NCBI RefSeq assembly: GCF_016127915.1 | Contig: NZ_CP066059.1 | Location: 1,136,001 to 1,200,000, forward strand | Reading direction: 5' to 3' | DNA length: 64,000 nt | Source: Streptococcus oralis | GTDB lineage: Bacteria > Bacillota > Bacilli > Lactobacillales > Streptococcaceae | In this document: positions 1 to 8,584 of the stretch, in pieces | Numbering within the stretch: position 1 is the stretch's first letter | How the letters are laid out: every line of letters starts with the position of its first letter | Made by a program: the position numbers and the translations under genes | The notes under the pieces: generated by a model | What the model was told of the DNA's origin: nothing | The model's database searches: none | Seen by the model: only the letters and a program-made list of their open reading frames with translations

Positions 1-1
1 A

Positions 2-949
2 GTTCATGCTGTGACAGGTGCTGGAAAGACAGAGATGATTTATCAAGTTGTATCCAAAGTGATTGATGATGGTGGAGCAGTTTGTTTGGCAAGTCCTCGA
101 ATTGATGTGTGTTTGGAACTGTATAAGCGACTGCAGAATGACTTTGCTTGCGATATAGCGCTACTCCATGGCGAATCAGAGCCCTATTTTCGAACTCCCT
201 TAGTAATTGCAACAACTCATCAGTTATTAAAATTTTATCATGCTTTTGATTTGTTGATAGTGGATGAGGTAGATGCCTTTCCTTATGTTGACAACACTAT
301 GCTTTACTATGCTGTAAAGAATAGTGTAAAGGAGGATGGATTGAGGATATTCCTTACGGCAACTTCTACAGATGAGTTAGATAGGAAGGTTCGCACAGGG
401 GAATTAAAAAGATTAAGCTTGCCGAGACGGTTTCATGGAAATCCTTTGATTATTCCTAAACCAGTCTGGTTATCGGATTTTAATCGCTGTTTAGAGAAAA
501 ATCAATTGTCAACCAAGTTAAAGACTTATATTGAGAAACAGAGAAGAACAGGTTATCCCTTACTGATTTTTGCATCAGAGATTAAGAAAGGCGAAAAACT
601 AAAAGAAATCTTGCAGGAGCAGTACCCGAATGAGAATATCGGCTTTGTGTCTTCTGTGACAGAAGACCGATTAGAGCAGGTGCAAGCTTTTCGAGATGGA
701 GAACTAACAATACTGATCAGTACGACAATCTTGGAACGTGGGGTTACCTTCCCTTGTGTGGATGTTTTCGTAGTAGAAGCTAATCATCGTCTCTTTACCA
801 AGTCTAGCTTGATTCAGATTGGAGGACGTGTTGGGCGTAGTATGGACAGACCAACTGGTGAGTTGCTCTTTTTTCATGATGGATTAAATGCTTCCATAAA
901 GAAGGCAATCAAGGAAATCAAGCAGACGAACAAGGAGGCGGGATTATGA
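2..949 (+). CDS. comFA: ComFA DNA-uptake helicase, 3' part
   Basis: ATP-dependent DNA translocase of competence, acting at the inner face of the membrane to pull single-stranded DNA into the cell. The reading frame is open at the left edge, so the N-terminus, including the expected zinc-finger region, lies outside the window. Visible are the Walker A motif (GAGKT at the very start), a DEVDAF Walker B box, the TATS motif, and the C-terminal helicase lobe with the Q-x-x-GRVGRS arginine-finger motif. The stop codon overlaps the comFC start in an ATGA junction, so the two are translationally coupled. In streptococci this pair is a late-competence operon; its promoter is not in view. Confidence 0.95.
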   Translation, partial: VHAVTGAGKTEMIYQVVSKVIDDGGAVCLASPRIDVCLELYKRLQNDFACDIALLHGESEPYFRTPLVIATTHQLLKFYHAFDLLIVDEVDAFPYVDNTMLYYAVKNSVKEDGLRIFLTATSTDELDRKVRTGELKRLSLPRRFHGNPLIIPKPVWLSDFNRCLEKNQLSTKLKTYIEKQRRTGYPLLIFASEIKKGEKLKEILQEQYPNENIGFVSSVTEDRLEQVQAFRDGELTILISTTILERGVTFPCVDVFVVEANHRLFTKSSLIQIGGRVGRSMDRPTGELLFFHDGLNASIKKAIKEIKQTNKEAGL

Positions 950-1608
950 ATTGTTTACTATGTGGCCAGACTACAAAGGGTGAGCTTACTTTTAGTAGTC
1001 TCTTCCTTTTGAAGGATGACTGCAGTTATCTTTGTTCAGATTGTGCTTCTAGTTTTGAGAAGATTGGTGAGAATTATTGCCCAAACTGTATGAAAACAGG
1101 CATGTCAACTAAGTGTCAAGATTGTAAACTTTGGTGTAAAGAAGGAGTTTGGGTTGATCATAAGGCAATCTTTACCTATAATCAAGCTATGAAAGACTTT
1201 TTCAGTCGCTATAAGTTTGATGGCGATTTTTTGCTTAGAAAAGTTTTTGCTCCTGTTCTTGCTGAGGAGCTGAAAAAGTATAAAGGTTATCAATTTGTTG
1301 TAATTCCCCTAAGTCCTGGAAGATTGCTTGAGAGGGGGTTCAACCAAGTCGAGGGTTTGGTTGAGGCAGCAGGCTTTTCTTTTAAAGATATATTAGGAAA
1401 AAGAGAAGAGAGCGCTAGTTCTTCTAAAAGCCGTTTGGAAAGGTTGGCTACTGAAATTCCATTTTTTATTAAAGATGGAATCTCACTTCCTAAGAAGATT
1501 TTGCTGATTGATGACATCTATACAACAGGGGCAACTGTGAATCGTGTGAAACGACTTTTGGAAGAAGCAGGTGCTTTGGAAGTTAAAACTTTTTCCCTTG
1601 TAAGATGA
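946..1608 (+). CDS. comFC: ComFC competence phosphoribosyltransferase-like protein
   Basis: Late-competence protein required for DNA uptake, a ComF/GntX-family protein of 220 residues. The N-terminal third has paired cysteines of a zinc-binding module (CLLCG, CSDC, CPNC, CQDC). The C-terminal half carries the PRPP-binding signature LLIDDIYTTGAT, typical of type I phosphoribosyltransferase folds. Its start overlaps the comFA stop by 4 nt. Family knowledge links ComFC with ComFA and DprA during single-strand import; the enzymatic activity, if any, is unresolved. Confidence 0.95.
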   Translation: MNCLLCGQTTKGELTFSSLFLLKDDCSYLCSDCASSFEKIGENYCPNCMKTGMSTKCQDCKLWCKEGVWVDHKAIFTYNQAMKDFFSRYKFDGDFLLRKVFAPVLAEELKKYKGYQFVVIPLSPGRLLERGFNQVEGLVEAAGFSFKDILGKREESASSSKSRLERLATEIPFFIKDGISLPKKILLIDDIYTTGATVNRVKRLLEEAGALEVKTFSLVR

Positions 1609-1617
1609 GGAAAAAAT

Positions 1618-1651
1618 TTGCAAAATGAAAATGAAAGCGTTATAATATAAT
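1618..1651 (+). promoter_or_regulatory. hpf promoter with overlapping cre-like sequence
   Basis: TTGCAA (1618-1623) and TATAAT (1641-1646) are separated by 17 bp; a second TATAAT runs 1646-1651. A sequence matching the CcpA cre consensus at 13 of 14 positions (TGAAAGCGTTATAA, 1632-1645) covers the -10 box. Carbon-catabolite control of hpf is an inference from that overlap only. Confidence 0.55.
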
Positions 1652-1687
1652 TAGAAAAACAAAAATGTTTAGAAAGAAGGTACTTAT

Positions 1688-2236
1688 ATGATTAAATATA
1701 GTATCCGTGGTGAAAACCTAGAAGTAACAGAAGCAATTCGTGATTATGTAGTTTCTAAACTCGAAAAGATCGAAAAGTATTTCCAACCTGAGCAGGAGTT
1801 GGATGCACGTGTGAACTTGAAAGTTTACCGTGAAAAAACAGCAAAGGTTGAAGTAACAATTCCGCTTGGATCTATCACTCTTCGTGCTGAAGATATTTCT
1901 CAAGATATGTATGGTTCTATCGATCTTGTAACAGATAAAATTGAACGTCAGATTCGTAAAAATAAAACTAAAATCGAACGTAAAAATAAAAATAAAGTTG
2001 CGACAAGTCAACTCTTTACGGATGCTCTGGTTGAAGATGCAAATGTTGTGCAACCAAAAGTCGTTCGTTCAAAACAAATTGATTTGAAGCCGATGGATTT
2101 AGAAGAAGCCCTTCTTCAAATGGATTTATTGGGACATGATTTCTTTATCTATGTAGATGTGGAAGATCAAACAACTAATGTTTTGTATCACCGTGAAGAT
2201 GGTGAAGTTGGTTTGTTAGAAGTGAAAGAATCATAA
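1688..2236 (+). CDS. hpf: Long-form ribosome hibernation promoting factor
   Basis: 182 residues, the long form (HPF-long/YfiA) that dimerises 70S ribosomes into inactive 100S particles in stationary phase or stress. The N-terminal about 100 residues match the ribosome-binding S30AE domain (MIKYSIRGENLEVTEAIRDYV). A charged linker follows, then the C-terminal dimerisation domain from about residue 125 (KPMDLEEALLQMDLLGHDFF). It has its own promoter, an AGAAGG ribosome-binding site and a strong terminator, so it is monocistronic. Confidence 0.96.
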   Translation: MIKYSIRGENLEVTEAIRDYVVSKLEKIEKYFQPEQELDARVNLKVYREKTAKVEVTIPLGSITLRAEDISQDMYGSIDLVTDKIERQIRKNKTKIERKNKNKVATSQLFTDALVEDANVVQPKVVRSKQIDLKPMDLEEALLQMDLLGHDFFIYVDVEDQTTNVLYHREDGEVGLLEVKES

Positions 2237-2248
2237 AATAGAATTTTT

Positions 2249-2281
2249 AAAGTGGTTTACTCCAGTGTAAACCACTTTTGT
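2249..2281 (+). terminator. Rho-independent terminator of hpf
   Basis: Perfect 12-bp stem (AAAGTGGTTTAC, 2249-2260, with GTAAACCACTTT, 2267-2278), a 6-nt loop and a following T-rich tail. Confidence 0.9.
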
Positions 2282-2289
2282 ATTATGTG

Positions 2290-3040
2290 ACTATTAGTCC
2301 GTCTCGCTCCGTAAGGTGCGAGACAAATAAACCACCCGCTATGCGGGTGCGCGTCAAAGGTTATACCAAAAAAACTCCAAACGCGATACAATAAAGGTGT
2401 TCAAGCCAATTGTAAAGCGAAAGGAGAAAAATATGGCACAAAAGGCACATAGTTTATCACACACAAAGTGGCACTGTAAGTATCACATTGTGTTCACCCC
2501 TAAGTATAGACGAAAAGTGATCTATAATCAATATCGAAGTAGTTTGGGAGAAATATTCCACCGATTATGTAGTTATAAAGGTGTTGAGATTATCGAAGGA
2601 CACTTAATGCCTGAACATGTACATATGTTAGTAAGCATTCCACCAAGGATAAGTGTTTCAAGTTTCATGGGTTATTTAAAAGGCAAAAGTGCACTCATGA
2701 TGTTTGACAAACACGCCAACCTCAAGTACAAGTTTGGTAACCGGCATTTTTGGGCAGAAGGTTACTACGTGAGTACAGTAGGACTTAATGAAGCCACGAT
2801 TAGGAAATATATCCAAGAACAGGAAAAACATGATATAGCACTAGATAAATTAAGTGTAAAAGAATATGAGGATCCCTTTAGGGATAGTGGTAAGTAGTAC
2901 CAAGGTCTCTTTAAGAGGCAAGTGACGAGTCAAGAGCAATGAGGCTTGAACAACGTGAAAGCCAGCGTCTTTAGGCGCTGGCTGGTGATTTGGGCTTATA
3001 GCCCTGGTGCAAACCACCCGTTAGACGGGTGGTTATGATT
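2290..3040 (+). mobile_element. IS200-type insertion sequence (IS200/IS605 family, tnpA only)
   Basis: About 750 bp, the usual size of an IS200 element, and without inverted terminal repeats as expected for a family that transposes as single strands. The left end has subterminal hairpins GTCTCGC/GCGAGAC (2301-2324) and CACCCGC/GCGGGTG (2333-2349). The right end has GCCAGCG/CGCTGGC (about 2961-2982), GGGCT/AGCCC (2992-3004) and ACCACCCG/CGGGTGGT (3013-3033), the kind of structured end that TnpA recognises. The exact cleavage sites cannot be fixed from this copy alone. It lies between the hpf terminator and the thiolase gene and disrupts neither. Confidence 0.85.
2433..2897 (+). CDS. tnpA: IS200-family TnpA transposase (HUH, Y1)
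   Basis: 154 residues, full length for an IS200 TnpA. The HUH metal-binding motif is present (EHVHM), followed by the C-terminal helix with the catalytic tyrosine in IRKYIQEQ. The open frame extends 12 codons upstream, but ATG 2433 is preceded by AAGGAG (2421-2426) at good spacing, so the shorter start is chosen. No frameshift is visible, so the element may still be active. There is no accessory tnpB, which separates it from IS605-type elements. Confidence 0.95.
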   Translation: MAQKAHSLSHTKWHCKYHIVFTPKYRRKVIYNQYRSSLGEIFHRLCSYKGVEIIEGHLMPEHVHMLVSIPPRISVSSFMGYLKGKSALMMFDKHANLKYKFGNRHFWAEGYYVSTVGLNEATIRKYIQEQEKHDIALDKLSVKEYEDPFRDSGK

Positions 3041-3073
3041 GAATTATTATAAAAGGTATAAATGGGGGTAGTT

Positions 3074-4252
3074 ATGAAAGACGTGGTGATTGTTTCAGCA
3101 GTGCGAACTCCAATAGGCTCCTTTGGAGGAAGTTTGAAGAATGTTTCAGCTGTTGATTTGGGAGCTTTGGTTATTAAGAGTGCTTTGGAAAAAGCCAATG
3201 TCAAATCAGAGCAGGTAGACGAAGTGATTATGGGGAATGTCCTAGGCGCAGGTTTAGGCCAAAATGTAGCCCGCCAAATGAGTATTCATGCTGGACTTTC
3301 TGAATTTACACCAGCCTTTACCATCAATAAGGTTTGTGGTTCCAGTTTGAAGGCAGTGCAGTTGGCTGCTCAAGCGATTCGATGTGGCGATGCAGATATT
3401 ATGGTAGCTGGTGGTGCAGAAAACATGAGTCAGGCACCATACGTTTTGCCAAGTTTCCGTTGGGGTGGTCGTATGGGCGATTCGAAAGTAGTAGATACCA
3501 TGATTAAGGACGGTTTGTCTGACGCCTTTAACGAATACCATATGGGGATTACAGCTGAGAGTGTAGCTGAAGAATATGGCATCAGTCGAGAAGAGCAAGA
3601 TGCTCTTGCTTTGGAATCACAAAAACGAGCAGTTGCAGCTATAGAATCTGGACGCTTTAAAGAAGAGATAGTGCCAGTGGTCATTCCTCAACGCAAAGGC
3701 GATCCTATCGTTTTTGATACAGATGAATATCCTAGAAAAGATGCTAGCTTGGAGAGCCTGTCTAAGCTAGGTCCGGTTTTCAAAAAAGACGGTTCTGTCA
3801 CAGCGGGAAATGCTTCCGGTATCAATGACGGGGCAGCAGCTGTCTTGGTCATGAGTGCTGAAAAAGCTGAAGAATTAGGACTTTCAGTGATTGCCCACAT
3901 TCGTTCGTATGCAAGTGCAGGTTTGGATCCTAAGATGATGGGATGTGGACCGATTTATGCGACTCGCAAAGCTCTTGAAAAAGGCAATTTGACAGTTGAT
4001 GCTCTTGACTTGATCGAGTCAAATGAAGCCTTTGCTGCTCAGGCTTGTGCGGTTGGGAAAACACTTGGTTTCAACACAGATATTGTCAATGTCAATGGTG
4101 GCGCCATTGCTCTTGGTCACCCAATTGGGGCTTCCGGTTGCCGTATCCTAGTAACACTGGTACATGAGATGATGAAACGTGATGTTAAAACTGGGTTAGC
4201 AACTCTCTGTATCGGAGGAGGGATGGGAACAGCCCTTATCGTGGAACGTTAG
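3074..4252 (+). CDS. Acetyl-CoA C-acetyltransferase (thiolase)
   Basis: Condenses two acetyl-CoA into acetoacetyl-CoA, the entry step of the mevalonate route to isoprenoids. About 392 residues, standard for biosynthetic thiolases. Visible are the nucleophile cysteine in [10 protein letters not shown] near residue 88, the GHPIGASG histidine motif, and the C-terminal CIGGGMG motif with the second catalytic cysteine. ATG 3074 ([15 protein letters not shown]) is preferred as the typical thiolase N-terminus; ATG 3062 in the same frame is possible. The IS200 right end lies just upstream, so the native promoter may be altered or supplied from the element. Confidence 0.9.
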   Translation: MKDVVIVSAVRTPIGSFGGSLKNVSAVDLGALVIKSALEKANVKSEQVDEVIMGNVLGAGLGQNVARQMSIHAGLSEFTPAFTINKVCGSSLKAVQLAAQAIRCGDADIMVAGGAENMSQAPYVLPSFRWGGRMGDSKVVDTMIKDGLSDAFNEYHMGITAESVAEEYGISREEQDALALESQKRAVAAIESGRFKEEIVPVVIPQRKGDPIVFDTDEYPRKDASLESLSKLGPVFKKDGSVTAGNASGINDGAAAVLVMSAEKAEELGLSVIAHIRSYASAGLDPKMMGCGPIYATRKALEKGNLTVDALDLIESNEAFAAQACAVGKTLGFNTDIVNVNGGAIALGHPIGASGCRILVTLVHEMMKRDVKTGLATLCIGGGMGTALIVER

Positions 4253-4278
4253 GTGTTAGTAATCTGAACATGTGGGCT

Positions 4279-4305
4279 AGGAGGGTGATGATTCCCTCCT
4301 CTTTT
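4279..4305 (+). terminator. Terminator of the thiolase gene
   Basis: Stem AGGAGGG (4279-4285) with CCCTCCT (4294-4300), 8-nt loop, then CTTTTT. Confidence 0.85.
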
Positions 4306-4370
4306 TGTGTCTGAAGTTAGAGAAATGAAGGGCTTGCATCTTTTAAAAGGTCGCTTTTTAAGGGTTTTTG

Positions 4371-4379
4371 TGATATAAT
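4371..4379 (+). promoter_or_regulatory. Extended -10 promoter for gdpP-rplI-dnaB
   Basis: TGATATAAT (4371-4379) is a consensus extended -10. The -35 region at correct spacing (4351-4356) is weak. A transcript from here would begin at about 4386, downstream of the first in-frame ATG at 4381, which argues for the start at 4399. Confidence 0.65.
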
Positions 4380-4398
4380 AATGCGCAAGAGGTTTAGA

Positions 4399-6372
4399 AT
4401 GAAAAAAAATAATTTAATCCCGTTTTCTGCGGTCTGGCTAGGACTTGCTACTTTCGGAATCTTAACTTTGCTGATTATTTTTTCACATAATCTTGCTGTA
4501 ACAATCACTGTTTTGTTTTTATTTGTACTTCTTTATCTGCTTTTATTTGTATGGCAAAAAAAACAGTATGAAAAGAGCGAAATTGAACAAATCCAATATG
4601 TAAATCACCAAGCCGAAAATAGCTTGAGTACTTTGCTTGATCAAATGCCGGTGGGAGTCCTGAAATTAGACTTATCAAGCGGAGAAGTGGAATGGTTTAA
4701 TCCCTATGCTGAGCTGATTTTAACTACTGAAGAAGGGGAAATTGATGTTGAGTTAATTCAAACCATCATCAAGGCTTCTGTTGGGAATCCAGGTTCGTAT
4801 GCTACCTTGGGCGAAACACGATATGCTGTCCATATGGACAAGGCTTCAGGTGTTTTGTATTTCTTTGATGTTTCTGGAGAGTACGAAGCAACTGTCGAAT
4901 TGGTAACTAGCCGTCCAGTCATTGGAGTCATCTCGGTAGATAACTATGATGATTTGGAGGATGCGACATCGGACTCCGATATCAGTCATATCAATAGCTT
5001 TGTAGCTAATTTTGTTTCAGAATTTGCTAGTAAGTATGCTATGTTCTCTCGCCGTGTGGGGATGGATCGTTTTTATGTATTCACAGATTACACGGTACTA
5101 GAGGAATTGATGAATGATAAATTCTCTGTTATTGATACTTTCCGAGAAGAATCAAAACAGAGGCAACTAGCCCTAACCTTAAGTATGGGATTTTCTTATG
5201 GTGATGGAAACCATGAAGAGATAGGGAAAATTGCCTTGCTCAACTTGAACTTAGCAGAAGTTCGCGGTGGTGACCAGGTGGTGGTCAAGGAAAATAACGA
5301 AACCAAGAATCCTGTCTACTTTGGTGGAGGAACTGCTGCATCTATCAAACGTACTCGTACACGTACCAGAGCCATGATGACAGCCATTTCTGATAAGATT
5401 CGAAGTGTTGACCAAGTTTTTGTAGTCGGTCATAAAAATCTAGATATGGATGCTTTGGGATCTGCTGTTGGTATGCAGTTGTTTGCAAGTAATATTATTG
5501 AGAACAGTTATGCTGTCTATGATGCAGACCATATGCCAGCAGATATCGAACGTGCTATTCAGTTCTTGAAGAAGGAAGATGTCACGAAACTTTTATCTCT
5601 TACAGATGCGATGAAGTTAGTTACAAACCGTTCATTATTGATTCTGGTGGATCATTCCAAGACGGCTTTGACTTTGTCAAAAGATTTTTATGATTTGTTC
5701 ACTCAAACTATTGTTATTGACCATCATAGACGTGATCAGGATTTCCCTGAGAATGCAGTCATCACCTATATTGAAAGTGGGGCAAGTAGTGCCAGTGAGT
5801 TGGTCACAGAATTGATTCAGTTCCAAAATTCTAAGAAGAATCGTTTGAGTCGTATGCAGGCCAGTGTTTTGATGGCTGGTATGATGCTGGATACCAAGAA
5901 TTTCACATCTCGCGTGACGAGCCGAACCTTTGATGTGGCTAGCTATCTGAGAACACGGGGAAGTGACAGTATTGCTATCCAGGAGATTGCTGCGACAGAT
6001 TTTGAAGAGTACCGTGAGGTAAATGAACTCATTTTACAAGGTCGTAAGTTAGGTTCAGATATCTTGATTGCCCAAGCTAAGGACTCAATGTCTTATGATA
6101 CAGTTGTTATCAGTAAAGCTGCCGATGCTATGTTGGCTATGTCTGGTATTGAAGCCAGCTTCGTTCTAGCAAAAAATACACAAGGATTTATCTCTATCTC
6201 GGCTCGAAGTCGTAGTAAAATCAATGTGCAACGCATTATGGAAGAGCTGGGTGGCGGTGGTCACTTTAATCTAGCAGCTGCGCAAATCGAGGATATGAGT
6301 TTGTCGGAAGCAGGAGAAAAATTGACTCAACTAATCTTGGAAGAACTAAAGGAAAAGGAGAAAGAAGAATGA
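4399..6372 (+). CDS. gdpP: Cyclic-di-AMP phosphodiesterase GdpP
   Basis: Membrane phosphodiesterase that hydrolyses c-di-AMP, controlling potassium and cell-wall homeostasis. About 657 residues. There are two N-terminal membrane segments (about residues 8-50), a PAS-like domain, a degenerate GGDEF domain (SMGFSYGDG in place of a true GGDEF site), then the DHH domain with [12 protein letters not shown] and [10 protein letters not shown], and the DHHA1 domain ending with [12 protein letters not shown]. Start ATG 4399 follows AAGAGG (4387-4392) by 6 nt; the upstream ATG 4381 lies beside the -10 box and would precede transcription. It overlaps rplI by 4 nt. Confidence 0.96.
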   Translation: MKKNNLIPFSAVWLGLATFGILTLLIIFSHNLAVTITVLFLFVLLYLLLFVWQKKQYEKSEIEQIQYVNHQAENSLSTLLDQMPVGVLKLDLSSGEVEWFNPYAELILTTEEGEIDVELIQTIIKASVGNPGSYATLGETRYAVHMDKASGVLYFFDVSGEYEATVELVTSRPVIGVISVDNYDDLEDATSDSDISHINSFVANFVSEFASKYAMFSRRVGMDRFYVFTDYTVLEELMNDKFSVIDTFREESKQRQLALTLSMGFSYGDGNHEEIGKIALLNLNLAEVRGGDQVVVKENNETKNPVYFGGGTAASIKRTRTRTRAMMTAISDKIRSVDQVFVVGHKNLDMDALGSAVGMQLFASNIIENSYAVYDADHMPADIERAIQFLKKEDVTKLLSLTDAMKLVTNRSLLILVDHSKTALTLSKDFYDLFTQTIVIDHHRRDQDFPENAVITYIESGASSASELVTELIQFQNSKKNRLSRMQASVLMAGMMLDTKNFTSRVTSRTFDVASYLRTRGSDSIAIQEIAATDFEEYREVNELILQGRKLGSDILIAQAKDSMSYDTVVISKAADAMLAMSGIEASFVLAKNTQGFISISARSRSKINVQRIMEELGGGGHFNLAAAQIEDMSLSEAGEKLTQLILEELKEKEKEE

Positions 6373-6821
6373 AAGTAATCTTTTTAGCAGATGTTAAAGG
6401 AAAAGGAAAAAAAGGTGAAATCAAGGAAGTGCCAACAGGCTATGCTCAAAACTTCCTGATTAAAAAGAATTTGGCCAAGGAAGCAACTGCTCAAGCAGTG
6501 GGTGAGTTGCGTGGAAAACAAAAATCAGAAGAAAAGGCTCATGCTGAAATGATTGCTGAAGCAAAAGCCATCAAGGCTAAGCTTGAGGCAGAAGAAACAG
6601 TTGTAGAGTTTGTTGAAAAGGTTGGACCAGATGGCCGTACATTTGGTTCCATCACTAACAAGAAAATTGCAGAAGAATTGCAAAAGCAGTTTGGTATTAA
6701 GATTGACAAACGCAATATTCAAGTGCAAGCACCAATTCGAGCAGTAGGTTTGATTGATGTACCAGTGAAAATCTATCAAGATGTTACAAGTGTCATCAAT
6801 CTTCGTGTAAAAGAAGGTTAA
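6369..6821 (+). CDS. rplI: 50S ribosomal protein L9
   Basis: 150 residues. The N-terminal domain begins [17 protein letters not shown] and carries the L9 signature around [14 protein letters not shown]; a long connecting helix and the C-terminal rRNA-binding domain ([12 protein letters not shown]) follow. The start overlaps the gdpP stop (ATGA), and dnaB follows after 43 nt, the conserved gdpP-rplI-dnaB order of Firmicutes. Confidence 0.98.
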   Translation: MKVIFLADVKGKGKKGEIKEVPTGYAQNFLIKKNLAKEATAQAVGELRGKQKSEEKAHAEMIAEAKAIKAKLEAEETVVEFVEKVGPDGRTFGSITNKKIAEELQKQFGIKIDKRNIQVQAPIRAVGLIDVPVKIYQDVTSVINLRVKEG

Positions 6822-6864
6822 GTTTACAACTTCTTGACAAGATTGTAAAAGGAAGGAAAGTCGG

Positions 6865-8217
6865 ATGGCAGAAGTAGAGGAACTGCGAGTTCAACCTCAG
6901 GATATTTTAGCAGAACAATCTGTTCTGGGGGCTATTTTTATAGATGAGAGTAAGCTCGTTTTTGTCCGAGAATACATTGATTCTCGCGACTTCTTTAAGT
7001 ATGCTCATCGGTTGATTTTCCAAGCGATGGTAGACTTGTCGGATCGTGGAGAAGCGATTGATGCGACAACAGTTCGGACGATTTTGGATAGCCAAGGCGA
7101 TCTGCAAAATATTGGTGGATTGTCCTATCTTGTTGAAATTGTCAACTCAGTACCAACTTCAGCTAATGCGGAGTATTATGCTAAAATTGTTGCCGAAAAG
7201 GCTATGCTACGTCGCTTGATTTCCAAGTTGACAGACTCTGTCAACCAAGCCTATGAAGCTTCTAAGCCTGCAGATGAAATCATCGCTCAAGCAGAAAAGG
7301 GACTCATTGATGTTAGCGAAAACGCCAATCGTAGTGGTTTCAAGAACATCCGAGATATTCTAAATATCAACTTTGGGAACCTAGAAGTTCGGTCACAACA
7401 AACAACGGATATTACAGGTATTGCTACAGGCTATCGTGATTTGGACCATATGACGACAGGTCTCCACGAGGAGGAGCTGATTATCCTAGCGGCGCGTCCA
7501 GCGGTTGGTAAGACAGCCTTTGCCTTAAATATTGCTCAGAACATCGGGACCAAGTTGGACAAGACGGTTGCCATCTTTTCACTGGAAATGGGTGCAGAAA
7601 GCCTAGTAGACCGTATGTTGGCAGCAGAAGGTTTGGTGGAGTCTCATTCTATCCGTACGGGTCAATTGACTGATGAGGAGTGGCAAAAGTATACCATTGC
7701 TCAAGGGAACCTAGCCAACGCGAGTATCTATATCGATGATACGCCAGGGATTCGAATTACGGAAATTCGTTCGCGCTCACGCAAACTTGCTCAAGAAACA
7801 GGCAATCTAGGCTTGATTTTGATCGACTACCTACAGCTTATCACAGGGACTGGTCGTGAGAACCGCCAACAAGAAGTCTCTGAAATTTCTCGTCAGTTGA
7901 AAATTCTAGCCAAGGAATTAAAAGTTCCAGTCATTGCTCTTAGTCAGCTATCTCGTGGAGTGGAACAGCGTCAGGATAAGAGACCAGTCTTGTCTGATAT
8001 TCGTGAATCGGGTTCTATCGAGCAGGATGCGGATATCGTAGCCTTTCTATACCGTGACGACTACTACGATCGTGCGGGTGAAGAAGAGGAAGGAATTCCA
8101 AATAATAAGGTTGAGGTTATCATCGAGAAAAACCGTAGTGGAGCTCGTGGAACAGTGGAATTGATTTTCCAAAAAGAATACAATAAATTTTCAAGTATCT
8201 CAAAGAGGGAGGCATAA
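6865..8217 (+). CDS. dnaB: Replicative DNA helicase DnaB
   Basis: Hexameric 5'-3' helicase of the replication fork, 450 residues (called dnaC in some streptococcal annotations). The N-terminal primase-interaction domain (QPQDILAEQSVLGAIF) is followed by the RecA-like ATPase core with Walker A ARPAVGKTAFA near residue 211, Walker B LILIDYLQLI and the DnaB motif SDIRESGSIEQDAD. Length and motifs are complete, with no intein. Confidence 0.97.
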   Translation: MAEVEELRVQPQDILAEQSVLGAIFIDESKLVFVREYIDSRDFFKYAHRLIFQAMVDLSDRGEAIDATTVRTILDSQGDLQNIGGLSYLVEIVNSVPTSANAEYYAKIVAEKAMLRRLISKLTDSVNQAYEASKPADEIIAQAEKGLIDVSENANRSGFKNIRDILNINFGNLEVRSQQTTDITGIATGYRDLDHMTTGLHEEELIILAARPAVGKTAFALNIAQNIGTKLDKTVAIFSLEMGAESLVDRMLAAEGLVESHSIRTGQLTDEEWQKYTIAQGNLANASIYIDDTPGIRITEIRSRSRKLAQETGNLGLILIDYLQLITGTGRENRQQEVSEISRQLKILAKELKVPVIALSQLSRGVEQRQDKRPVLSDIRESGSIEQDADIVAFLYRDDYYDRAGEEEEGIPNNKVEVIIEKNRSGARGTVELIFQKEYNKFSSISKREA

Positions 8218-8218
8218 A

Positions 8219-8485
8219 ATGTCAGATGCATTTACAGATGTAGCCAAGATGAAAAAAATCAAAGAAGAGATCAAGGCGCATGAGGGACAAGTCGTTGAAA
8301 TGACTTTGGAGAATGGCCGTAAGCGCCAAAAAAATAGATTGGGTAAGCTAATTGAGGTGTATCCATCTCTATTTATCGTTGAATTTGGGGATGTTGAAGG
8401 AGACAAACAAGCCAATGTCTATGTTGAATCCTTCACCTACTCAGATATCTTGACAGAAAAGAATTTGATTCGCTATCTAGACTAA
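8219..8485 (+). CDS. veg: Veg family protein
   Basis: 88 residues, matching the small Veg/DUF1021 family (in Bacillus linked to biofilm matrix regulation). The core KEEIKAHEGQVVEMTLENGRK followed by a short beta-rich SH3-like fold (VYPSLFIVEF, ESFTYSDILT) is typical. The start follows GGGAGG and sits one base after the dnaB stop, so it is cotranscribed with dnaB and ends at the terminator at 8499. Its role in streptococci is not established. Confidence 0.85.
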   Translation: MSDAFTDVAKMKKIKEEIKAHEGQVVEMTLENGRKRQKNRLGKLIEVYPSLFIVEFGDVEGDKQANVYVESFTYSDILTEKNLIRYLD

Positions 8486-8498
8486 GAATCCTAAAATG

Positions 8499-8527
8499 AA
8501 GTGAGCTTTGCTCACTTTTTTCTTTTT
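8499..8527 (+). terminator. Terminator of the gdpP-rplI-dnaB-veg operon
   Basis: Stem AAGTGAGC/GCTCACTT (8499-8517) with a 3-nt loop and a long T tract. The T tract also leads into the competence-type promoter of cbpD. Confidence 0.9.
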
Positions 8528-8529
8528 CT

Positions 8530-8537
8530 CCCGAATA
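8530..8537 (+). promoter_or_regulatory. Cin-box-like ComX promoter of cbpD
   Basis: CCCGAATA matches the cin-box consensus TACGAATA at 6 of 8 positions, including the CGAATA core, and follows the T-rich stretch usual for ComX promoters. cbpD is a known late-competence gene, which supports the reading. A TATAAA at 8539-8544 could alternatively serve as a sigma-A -10. Confidence 0.6.
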
Positions 8538-8544
8538 GTATAAA

Positions 8545-8558
8545 CGAGGGTAACCTCG
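8545..8558 (+). repeat. GTAA-tetraloop hairpin in the cbpD leader
   Basis: CGAGG (8545-8549), GTAA loop, CCTCG (8554-8558). It would sit at or very near the 5' end of a transcript from the cin box, about 15 nt before the ribosome-binding site, and has no following T tract, so it is not a terminator. Confidence 0.6.
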
Positions 8559-8584
8559 GAAATTTATATCATTAAGGAGAATGA

